Source of the DNA: Pseudomonas mediterranea CFBP 5447
Lineage (GTDB): Bacteria > Pseudomonadota > Gammaproteobacteria > Pseudomonadales > Pseudomonadaceae
Direction of reading: 5' to 3'
Assembly: GCF_000774145.1 (NCBI RefSeq)
Contig: NZ_KN322983.1
Location: 248,001 to 312,000, forward strand
Length of the DNA stretch: 64,000 nt
Shown: in pieces, positions 57,701-64,000 of the stretch
Numbering within the stretch: the first letter of the stretch is position 1
Layout of the letters: the number at the start of each line of letters is the position of its first letter
Position numbers and translations under genes: made by a program
Notes under the pieces: model-generated
The model's database searches: none
What the model was told of the DNA's origin: nothing
What the model saw: only the letters and a program-made list of their open reading frames with translations

Positions 57701-59011
57701 TTATTTACCCGACACCCGCCATACCTTGTTCCCCACGTCATCGGCCACCAGCAACCCACCCTGCTTGTCGATCACCACGCCCACGGGCCGGCCCTGGGCT
57801 TTTTCATCTGCGTTCAGGAAGCCGGTCAACACATCCACAGGTTTCCCCGCCGGTTTGCCGCCGTTGAACGGTACGAAAATCACTTTGTAACCGCTGTGGG
57901 GCTTACGATTCCAGGAACCATGCTGGCCAATGAACGCGCCTTCGGTGAAGGGCGCAGGCAGGGCGCTGCCTTCGGCGAAAGTCAGGCCCAATGAGGCCGT
58001 GTGCGGGCCGACGGCGTAGTCCGGGGCGATGGCCTTGGCCACCAGTGCCGGGTTCTGTGGCTCGACTCGCACGTCGACGTTCTGCCCGTAATAGCTGTAG
58101 GGCCAGCCATAGAAGGCGCCATCCTTGACCGAGGTGATGTAGTCCGGCACCAGGTCGCTGCCGATCTCATCCCGCTCGTTCACCGCTGTCCACAACGCCC
58201 CGCTGCGCGGTTCCCAGGCCAGGCCGTTGGGGTTGCGCAGGCCCGAAGCGAAAATGCGGTGATTACCGGTGGCGCGGTCCACTTCCCAGATCGCCGCGCG
58301 GCCTTCCTCCGCCTCCATGCCGTTTTCCGCGACGTTGCTGTTCGAGCCGGTGGTGACGTAGAGCTTGCTGCCGTCACGGCTGGCAATCACGTTCTTGGTC
58401 CAGTGGTGGTTGATGGTGCCGCCCGGCAGGTCGACGACCTTGGTCGGCTGCGCCTTGATTTGCGTATCGCCGTCCTTGTAAGGGAAACGGATCAGTCGAT
58501 CGGTATCGGCCACGTACAGGTCATTGCCCACCAATGTCATGCCGAACGGCGAGTTGAGGTTTTCCAAGAAGACCGTGCGGGTTTCTGCGATGCCATCGTG
58601 GTTGGCGTCGCGCAACAACGTAATGCGATTCGGGCTGGGGACGCCGGCGCCGGCGCGCCCCATGACTTTTTTCATCACCCAACCACGGATGCCCTTGGCG
58701 TCGTCCGGCTTGGGCGGGGCGTTGGTTTCCGCCACCAGCACGTCGCCGTTGGGCAGCACGTAGAGCCAGCGCGGATGGTCCAGCCCCTCGGCAAACGCCA
58801 CCACTTGCAGGCCTTCGGCCGCGGTTGGCTTGGCGCCTTGGGGCCAGCCGACCGCTTCGGCGATGTTGACGGTGGGGACCAGGGTCTTGTTCGGTTCGGG
58901 CAGTTTTGGCGATGGGCCGGTGCCGTCGGAGACTTGCAGCGTGGAAGACTCGCCACAAGCGACAAGCCCTGCGGCGAGGGCGACGATCAGGAGGTGCGGT
59001 GGCTTGAGCAT
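57701..59011 (-). CDS. PQQ-dependent sugar dehydrogenase-like lipoprotein (sorbosone dehydrogenase family)
   Basis: A 436-residue protein with lipoprotein signal (lipobox LVAC, Cys19), then a six-bladed beta-propeller of the soluble glucose/L-sorbosone dehydrogenase type: [81 protein letters not shown] and [19 protein letters not shown]. Residues like HxxxNG and the GQHGSWNR blade are those that hold PQQ and substrate. Periplasmic, probably anchored to the outer membrane. Its ribosome site AGGGAA is inside a hairpin (see 59016-59053). Confidence 0.88.
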   Translation of the reverse strand: MLKPPHLLIVALAAGLVACGESSTLQVSDGTGPSPKLPEPNKTLVPTVNIAEAVGWPQGAKPTAAEGLQVVAFAEGLDHPRWLYVLPNGDVLVAETNAPPKPDDAKGIRGWVMKKVMGRAGAGVPSPNRITLLRDANHDGIAETRTVFLENLNSPFGMTLVGNDLYVADTDRLIRFPYKDGDTQIKAQPTKVVDLPGGTINHHWTKNVIASRDGSKLYVTTGSNSNVAENGMEAEEGRAAIWEVDRATGNHRIFASGLRNPNGLAWEPRSGALWTAVNERDEIGSDLVPDYITSVKDGAFYGWPYSYYGQNVDVRVEPQNPALVAKAIAPDYAVGPHTASLGLTFAEGSALPAPFTEGAFIGQHGSWNRKPHSGYKVIFVPFNGGKPAGKPVDVLTGFLNADEKAQGRPVGVVIDKQGGLLVADDVGNKVWRVSGK

Positions 59012-59015
59012 GCTG

Positions 59016-59053
59016 GCTTCCCTATGAATGCATGTAGTTATTCATAGAGAAGC
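59016..59053 (-). promoter_or_regulatory. Shine-Dalgarno-sequestering inverted repeat
   Basis: Arms 59016-59029 and 59040-59053 are 13/14 complementary with a 10-nt loop. On the mRNA the downstream arm contains AGGGAA (59018-59023), the ribosome site six bases before the ATG, and is paired with the upstream arm. It may be an RNA switch or thermosensor-like hairpin, or a DNA operator. Confidence 0.55.
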
Positions 59054-59077
59054 ATATACCGGCGATGGTTCAACCGG

Positions 59078-59662
59078 TCAGCCGTGGGCCTGCTTGAACA
59101 GCACGGCGATGCCCGGATGGTAATGACCGGCCTCGTTGCGCAACTTGCGGTAGTTGTAAGGGAAGTACCAGGCCACGGCGCAGGTATTTTCCTTTTGCAG
59201 GTCATCGATCATGTCCTGCAGTTCTTCAGGCGTGGCACTTTGCTGGGCTTTTTGCGGGGCGACGAACAGGCAGCCCAGCTTCAGGTCGGTGGCATAGCTG
59301 ATGCGCTTGGCATCGCTGGCGATCTCCTGCAGAGGCTGGGTCAGGTTCAGGCTCTTGACCTTAGGCCAGCGTTGGGTGGCCTGGATGAACGCTCGATCCT
59401 CGGCACCGGCGATGAACAGATCGGCGCTGACGTTGCGTTCGCCTTCTTCATTCTGTTTGCGGGTCGCGGTGTTTTGCAGCGTGACCATCTCGGCCATCCA
59501 GGCGGCGGCCGAGAGCAGGCCGAGGTTGGCCTTTTCATCGAACCAGTAGGGCGTATCGTTATCGCCGCGCACGGCGTTGTAGCGGTCGATACAGTCAAAC
59601 CAGCGTTCCAGCACCGGGCGCAGGAATTCCAGCCTTGGATTGCTGATGATCATGCCTTGCAT
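59078..59662 (-). CDS. conserved hypothetical protein, 194 aa
   Basis: No signal peptide or membrane helix. The N-terminal part is rich in aromatic and acidic residues (FLRPVLERWFDCIDRYN) and the centre has an IAGAEDRAFIQATQRWPKVK segment; the C-terminus reads YFPYNYRKLRNEAGHYHPG. AGAGGG seven bases before the ATG supports 59662 as start; an ATG three codons in is possible. No family recognised. It stands alone between the dehydrogenase and the cobalamin leader. Confidence 0.8.
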   Translation of the reverse strand: MQGMIISNPRLEFLRPVLERWFDCIDRYNAVRGDNDTPYWFDEKANLGLLSAAAWMAEMVTLQNTATRKQNEEGERNVSADLFIAGAEDRAFIQATQRWPKVKSLNLTQPLQEIASDAKRISYATDLKLGCLFVAPQKAQQSATPEELQDMIDDLQKENTCAVAWYFPYNYRKLRNEAGHYHPGIAVLFKQAHG

Positions 59663-59835
59663 GTTTTGCCCTCTTGTTTTTGTGATATCGGGTCGTAATG
59701 CCTATTTGATATCACTTGCCACAGTGTGACACAAGATTGGCGTCACTTTATTGATCCAGGCCCATAATCAATGCCGGGCCCGCGGCGGCTTTAATTGACG
59801 CTCCACCCCCAACCCTCTAACCTTCGCGACTTGTT
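59663..59835. other. promoter region upstream of the cobalamin riboswitch
   Basis: Contains the divergent promoters of the hypothetical gene and the cob operon. No open frame longer than a few dozen codons looks real, and no promoter hexamers stand out. Confidence 0.4.
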
Positions 59836-60012
59836 TCAGGTGCTCTGTGACCCGGGTCGACAGAGTGAAACAGGGAAACCGGTGAGAACCCGGCGCTGCC
59901 CCCGCAACGGTAAATGAGTCAAAGCTGCCAGCAAGCCACTGTGTTTCGACATGGGAAGGCGCGCAGCCCGGCATCACGCCGCTCATGAGCCCGGAGACCG
60001 GCCTGATTCATC
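59836..60012 (+). ncRNA. cobalamin riboswitch
   Basis: The leader 89 nt upstream of cobO carries the B12-box element GCTGCCCCCGCAACGGTAA (59895-59913), preceded by GGGAAACCGGTGAGAACCCGG and followed by the P-stem CACTGTG region, GGGAAGGC and the closing GAGCCCGGAGACCGGCC (59988-60003). These are the conserved parts of the adenosylcobalamin aptamer. It should repress the cob operon when B12 is plentiful; the GGAGG of cobO at 60089-60093 is probably its target. Confidence 0.93.
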
Positions 60013-60100
60013 CAACGGCATCACGGTGGGCGATGCCAGGCTTGTTGCCGTCTTTTCCCGTGCCCGCCTGCCGTTATCCAGTCCCAACGGAGGCTTCCCC

Positions 60101-60727
60101 ATGACCGGCTCCCCTGATACAGATGTGTCCGACCGCGACGAGCGTCACCTGGCGCGCATGCTGCGCAAGAAAGCCGTGATCGACGAGCGTATCGCCAATG
60201 CCCCGAACGAATGCGGCTTGCTGCTGGTGCTGACCGGCAACGGCAAGGGCAAGAGCAGTTCGGCGTTCGGCATGCTGGTCCGGGCCATGGGTCACGGGAT
60301 GCAATGTGGCGTGGTGCAGTTCATCAAGGGCCGCAACAGCACCGGCGAGGAATTGTTTTTCCGGCGTTTCCCGGAGCAGGTACGCTTTCACGTCATGGGC
60401 GAAGGGTTTACCTGGGAAACCCAGGATCGCCAGCGCGATATCGCGGCCGCCGAAGCAGCCTGGGCCGTGTCGCGCCAACTGTTGAGCGATCCGTCCATTG
60501 GCCTGGTGGTGCTCGACGAACTGAACATTGCCCTCAAGCACGGTTACCTCGATCTCGACCAGGTCCTGAGCGACCTGCAGGCGCGTCCGCCCATGCAGCA
60601 TGTCGTGGTGACCGGTCGCGGCGCCAAGCCGGAAATGATCGAGCTGGCGGACACCGTCACCGAAATGGGCATGATCAAGCACGCCTTCCAGGCCGGCATC
60701 AAGGCACAGAAAGGCGTCGAACTGTGA
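60101..60727 (+). CDS. cobO: corrinoid adenosyltransferase
   Basis: A 208-residue P-loop enzyme transferring adenosine from ATP to reduced corrinoid. The modified Walker A is GNGKGKSSSAFG, followed by VVQFIKGRNSTGEE and VVLDELNIALKHGY. ACGGAGG at 60087-60093 selects the ATG at 60101; the open frame upstream belongs to the riboswitch. First gene of the operon; its stop overlaps the cobB GTG. Confidence 0.96.
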   Translation: MTGSPDTDVSDRDERHLARMLRKKAVIDERIANAPNECGLLLVLTGNGKGKSSSAFGMLVRAMGHGMQCGVVQFIKGRNSTGEELFFRRFPEQVRFHVMGEGFTWETQDRQRDIAAAEAAWAVSRQLLSDPSIGLVVLDELNIALKHGYLDLDQVLSDLQARPPMQHVVVTGRGAKPEMIELADTVTEMGMIKHAFQAGIKAQKGVEL

Positions 60728-62124
60728 GTGACCCTTCGTTCCCGGACCGTCAATGCCCGGCGGTACTGATTGCCGCCCCGGCGTCGGGGCAGGGCAAGAC
60801 CACGGTCACCGCTGCCCTGGCCCGGTTGCATCGCAACCAGGGGCGCAAGGTGCGCGTATTCAAATGCGGCCCTGATTTCCTCGATCCGATGATCCTGGAG
60901 CGTGCCAGCGGCGCGCCGGTCTATCAATTGGACATGTGGATGGTCGGCGAGCAGGAAAGCCGACGGCTGTTGTGGGAAGCGGCCGCCGACGCGGACCTGA
61001 TCCTGATAGAAGGGGTGATGGGATTGTTCGACGGCACGCCGTCCAGCGCCGACCTGGCGCGGCATTTCGGCGTGCCGGTGCTGGCGGTGATCGACGGTAC
61101 GGCCATGGCCCAGACCTTCGGCGCCCTGGCCTTGGGGCTGGCGCGCTATCAACCGGACCTGCCGTTCGCCGGCGTGCTGGCCAACCGGGTTGGCACTGTC
61201 CGTCACGCGCAATTGCTTGAAGGCAGCCTCACCGAAGGCCTGCGCTGGTATGGCGCGCTGTCCCGGGAAACCGGCATCGAACTGCCAAGCCGCCACCTCG
61301 GGCTGGTCCAGGCCAGCGAGTTGAACGACCTGGACCTGCGCCTCGATGCCGCAGCCGAGGCCCTGGCCGGCACGTGCGAAGTGACGCTTCCGCCAGCGGT
61401 GACATTCGCCGCGCCCGAGGTAGGCGTCGCGCAACCGTGGCTCGACGGGGTCCGTATCGCCGTGGCCCGGGACGAAGCGTTTGCCTTCACCTATGGCGCG
61501 AGCCTCGATCTGCTGCGAGCCATGGGCGCGCAGTTGCGCTTTTTCTCACCGATCCATGACCGCGAACTGCCCGAGGCGGACAGCCTGTACCTGCCCGGCG
61601 GTTATCCTGAACTGCATCACCTGGCCCTGGCCCGGAATGCGCCGATGCTGGCGGCAATCCGTGCGCATCATGACGCCGGCAAGCCGTTGCTGGCGGAGTG
61701 CGGTGGCATGTTGTATCTGCTGGATTCGCTGACCGATGTCGAGGGCAATCGCGCCGAGCTGCTCGGGTTGCTTGCCGGAGATGCGCAGATGCAGAAACGC
61801 CTGGCCGCCCTGGCGCTGCAATCGGTGGAGCTGCCGGAAGGCACTTTGCGCGGACACACTTACCATCATTCGCTGACCAGCACTGACCTGGAGCCGATCG
61901 CCCGTGGCCATAGCCCTAACGGCGGACGTGGTGCGGAGGCGGTGTTCCGGCAGGGGCGGATGACGGCCTCCTATGTGCATTTCTATTTTCCGTCGAATCC
62001 GCGGGCGATTGCCGCGCTACTTGCGCCGGACCCTGAGGCCGCTTTCGCGAGCAGGCTCGCTCCCACATTGGATGGGTGTTCACAATTCTCTGTGGGAGCG
62101 AGCCTGCTCGCGAAGAGGCCATGA
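60724..62124 (+). CDS. cobB: cobyrinate a,c-diamide synthase with REPIN-encoded tail
   Basis: A 466-residue glutamine-dependent amidotransferase. The N-terminal ATPase has the deviant P-loop APASGQGKTT and FKCGPDFLDPMIL; the C-terminal class I-like glutaminase half has GGYPELHHLAL, the Cys in LLAECGGMLYLLDSL and the histidine motif YVHFYFPSNPRA. GTG start overlaps the cobO stop. The final ~27 residues after DPEA are encoded by a REPIN and end in LAKRP; the gene still overlaps bluB by ATGA. Confidence 0.94.
   Translation: MSDPSFPDRQCPAVLIAAPASGQGKTTVTAALARLHRNQGRKVRVFKCGPDFLDPMILERASGAPVYQLDMWMVGEQESRRLLWEAAADADLILIEGVMGLFDGTPSSADLARHFGVPVLAVIDGTAMAQTFGALALGLARYQPDLPFAGVLANRVGTVRHAQLLEGSLTEGLRWYGALSRETGIELPSRHLGLVQASELNDLDLRLDAAAEALAGTCEVTLPPAVTFAAPEVGVAQPWLDGVRIAVARDEAFAFTYGASLDLLRAMGAQLRFFSPIHDRELPEADSLYLPGGYPELHHLALARNAPMLAAIRAHHDAGKPLLAECGGMLYLLDSLTDVEGNRAELLGLLAGDAQMQKRLAALALQSVELPEGTLRGHTYHHSLTSTDLEPIARGHSPNGGRGAEAVFRQGRMTASYVHFYFPSNPRAIAALLAPDPEAAFASRLAPTLDGCSQFSVGASLLAKRP
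62044..62114. repeat. REPIN inside the 3' end of cobB
   Basis: 24-bp perfect arms (TTCGCGAGCAGGCTCGCTCC... and complement) at 62044-62067 and 62091-62114 sit within the cobB reading frame, eight bases before its stop. Unlike all other copies in this window it is coding. Confidence 0.93.
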
Positions 62125-62771
62125 CCGACAACGCATTTCCCCAGGCCGAACGCGACGCCATCTACCGCGCCATCGCCGAGCGCCGCGATATGCGCCACTT
62201 CATCGGCGGCACGGTTGAGCCCCAGTTGCTGCGGCGCCTGCTGGAAGCCGCTCACCAGGCGCCCAGTGTGGGCCTGATGCAACCGTGGCGGTTCATCCGC
62301 ATCAGCGACCGCGCATTGCGCGCAGACATCCAGCAATTGGTGGAACAGGAGCGCATTCGCACCGCCGAGGCCCTGGGCGAACGCAGCGATGAATTCATGA
62401 AGCTCAAGGTCGAGGGCATCAATGACTGCGCCGAAGTGCTGGTGGCGGCGTTGATGGATGATCGCGAGCGGCACATCTTCGGCCGTCGGACCTTGCCGGA
62501 AATGGACCTCGCCTCGCTGTCCTGTGCGATCCAGAATCTGTGGCTGGCTTCCCGCGCCGAAGGGTTGGGGATGGGCTGGGTTTCGCTGTTCGAGCCCCAG
62601 GCTTTGGCCGATCTGCTGGGCCTGCCTGCGGGCGCCAAGCCCCTGGCGATACTCTGTCTCGGCCCGGTGGAGAGTTTTTATCCGGCACCGATGCTCGCCC
62701 TGGAGGGCTGGGCACAACCGCGTTCACTCAATGAACTGCTCTATGAAAACCGTTGGGGAGTGAACCCATGA
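62121..62771 (+). CDS. bluB: 5,6-dimethylbenzimidazole synthase
   Basis: A 216-residue flavin-destructase of the nitroreductase fold, making the lower ligand of B12 from FMNH2. [28 protein letters not shown] and the catalytic-Asp region with [24 protein letters not shown] are present. The ATG at 62121 overlaps the cobB TGA; an upstream in-frame ATG lies inside the REPIN and is unlikely. Confidence 0.95.
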   Translation: MTDNAFPQAERDAIYRAIAERRDMRHFIGGTVEPQLLRRLLEAAHQAPSVGLMQPWRFIRISDRALRADIQQLVEQERIRTAEALGERSDEFMKLKVEGINDCAEVLVAALMDDRERHIFGRRTLPEMDLASLSCAIQNLWLASRAEGLGMGWVSLFEPQALADLLGLPAGAKPLAILCLGPVESFYPAPMLALEGWAQPRSLNELLYENRWGVNP

Positions 62772-63676
62772 GTGTCGCGTTGCTCAGTGCCGCCGCCGTA
62801 GCGCTGGATGCACTGCTGGGGGAGCCGCGGCGCTGGCATCCGTTGGTGGCGTTCGGCCGTTTTGCCGATCGCATCGAACAACGCTTCAATTCCGGCGGGC
62901 GCGGCTGGCGCAGCCATGGGGTCACGGCGTGGGTGATTGCGGTGGTGCCGTTGACCCTGCTCGCCACGGCCCTGTCCTGGGCGCCGCTGGTGGGGTGGCT
63001 GGTGGATATCCTGGCGCTGTACTGCGCCCTCGGCCTGCGCAGCCTCGGCGAACATGTCGAGCCGGTGGCCCGGGCGCTGCGCAGCGGCGATCTGGAGGAA
63101 GCCCGCACCCGCGTCGGCTATCTGGTCAGCCGCGAAACCCGTGAGCTGGACGAAACCGCCGTGGCCCGCGCAGCCACCGAGTCGGTGCTGGAAAACGGCA
63201 GCGACGCGGTATTCGCCGCGCTGCTCTGGTTCGCCGTGGCGGGAGCGCCCGGTGTGGTGTTGTATCGCCTGAGCAATACTCTTGACGCCATGTGGGGCTA
63301 TCGCAACGAGCGCTTCGAGCGCTTTGGCTGGGCAGCGGCAAAAATCGACGATGTGCTGAACTACATTCCGGCGCGGCTGGTGGCGTTGACCTACGCGCTG
63401 CTCGGTAAAACCCGTCTGGCGCTCAAGTGCTGGCGCAGTCAGGGCCCGACCTGGGACAGCCCCAATGCCGGGCCGGTCATGGCCGCCGGTGCCGGTGCGC
63501 TGGGTGTCGAGCTGGGGGGCGCAGCGGTGTATCACGGGGAGCTGCACCAGCGTCCGCCGCTAGGCGAGGGCGTGCCGGCGAGTGCCGATTCCATTGATCG
63601 CGGCTGGCAACTGGTGCAGCGCGGCGTATGGTTGTGGTTGCTGATTCTCTGCCTGGGAGCTGAGTTCTATGCTTGA
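62768..63676 (+). CDS. cobD: adenosylcobinamide-phosphate synthase
   Basis: A 302-residue polytopic inner-membrane protein (CbiB/CobD family) attaching aminopropanol phosphate to adenosylcobyrate. [54 protein letters not shown] and [15 protein letters not shown] are conserved. The ATG at 62768 overlaps the bluB stop; a longer frame exists. Its end overlaps cobC by eight bases. Confidence 0.95.
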   Translation: MSVALLSAAAVALDALLGEPRRWHPLVAFGRFADRIEQRFNSGGRGWRSHGVTAWVIAVVPLTLLATALSWAPLVGWLVDILALYCALGLRSLGEHVEPVARALRSGDLEEARTRVGYLVSRETRELDETAVARAATESVLENGSDAVFAALLWFAVAGAPGVVLYRLSNTLDAMWGYRNERFERFGWAAAKIDDVLNYIPARLVALTYALLGKTRLALKCWRSQGPTWDSPNAGPVMAAGAGALGVELGGAAVYHGELHQRPPLGEGVPASADSIDRGWQLVQRGVWLWLLILCLGAEFYA

Positions 63677-64000
63677 GCACGGCGGACGCCTGCGCAAGGC
63701 GGTCCGGGAATATGGCATTGCCGAGGTGGATTGGCTCGACCTGTCCAGCGGCCTGGCGCCATGGCCGTTCGATGTTCCGGCGATTCCTTTGCGGGCCTGG
63801 GCACGCCTGCCTGAAACCGATGACGGGCTGGAGCAGGCTGCCTGCACTTATTACGGGGCGGCCCAGGTACTGCCGGTGGCCGGTTCGCAGATGGCGATCC
63901 AGCTATTGCCGCGCCTGCGTCGCAGCGGCAAGGTCGGTGTCCTGTCGCCCTGTTACGCCGAGCACGCCGAAGCCTGGCGCCGCAACGGTTACATCGTGCG
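63669..64000 (+). CDS. cobC: threonine-phosphate decarboxylase, 5' part only
   Basis: The first 110 codons of a PLP-dependent aminotransferase-fold enzyme (CobC/CobD type): [17 protein letters not shown], a [11 protein letters not shown] loop and [20 protein letters not shown], where the cofactor phosphate pocket begins. It makes aminopropanol phosphate for the previous enzyme. The gene is cut by the window end. ATG shares bases with the cobD stop region. Confidence 0.93.
   Translation, partial: MLEHGGRLRKAVREYGIAEVDWLDLSSGLAPWPFDVPAIPLRAWARLPETDDGLEQAACTYYGAAQVLPVAGSQMAIQLLPRLRRSGKVGVLSPCYAEHAEAWRRNGYIV

Noticed and set aside
62076..62120. Upstream in-frame ATG for bluB at 62076
   Set aside because: It lies inside the REPIN and would add 15 repeat-derived residues; the ATG overlapping the cobB stop is the usual coupled start.

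Overview
This window reads as chromosomal DNA of a fluorescent-type Pseudomonas. It is GC-rich and carries gene blocks typical of that genus: pilMNOPQ-aroK-aroB-SPOR protein-gltB-gltD-hemE, purM-purN, a cobO-cobB-bluB-cobD-cobC operon, and abundant REP/REPIN repeats built on a GCGAGCAGGCTCGCTCCCAC core. Names come from motif and family recognition by eye; no database search was possible.

Layout. (1) 1-7342: 3' half of an aryl-polyene-type cluster on the + strand, with an exporter, flavoprotein, methyltransferase, DUF3261 lipoprotein, ketosynthase, dehydratase, ketoreductase and second ketosynthase, nearly all joined by ATGA overlaps, then a small exported protein. (2) 7343-14762: accessory segment with REPs, a 1338-residue dermonecrotic-toxin-like protein, a RelE/HigA-type toxin-antitoxin pair with an operator-like palindrome, and a divergent LysR/MFS pair resembling E. 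coli ynfL/ynfM. (3) 14814-25701: complete gspC-M type II secretion operon on the - strand, preceded on the same strand by a chitin/cellulose-active LPMO that is a likely substrate. (4) 26037-44412: housekeeping block (hemE, gltDB, SPOR/AAA protein, aroB, aroK, type IV pilus assembly genes) and the divergent ponA. (5) 44413-59662: malic enzyme, nuclease, rpmE, mazG, purMN, DUF2066, permease, hda, two NlpC/P60 lipoproteins, an O-methyltransferase, a PQQ-type sugar dehydrogenase and hypotheticals. (6) 59836-64000: cobalamin riboswitch followed by the cob operon, running off the window end.

How it fits together. The polyene genes would build and export an outer-membrane-anchored pigment. The gsp operon would carry the LPMO across the outer membrane. 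PilM-Q form the alignment complex and secretin of type IV pili. GltBD feeds nitrogen assimilation, AroKB the shikimate pathway, PurMN purine synthesis and HemE haem. The cob genes modify, adenosylate and complete the corrinoid under B12 feedback.

The most unusual points are the large toxin with a proline-hinged C-terminal module; a cobB gene whose last ~27 codons are supplied by a REPIN; a hairpin that buries the Shine-Dalgarno of the sugar dehydrogenase; an rpmE terminator that is also the first codons of the next gene; and an operator-like palindrome of the toxin-antitoxin operon that contains the stop codon of the upstream LysR gene.
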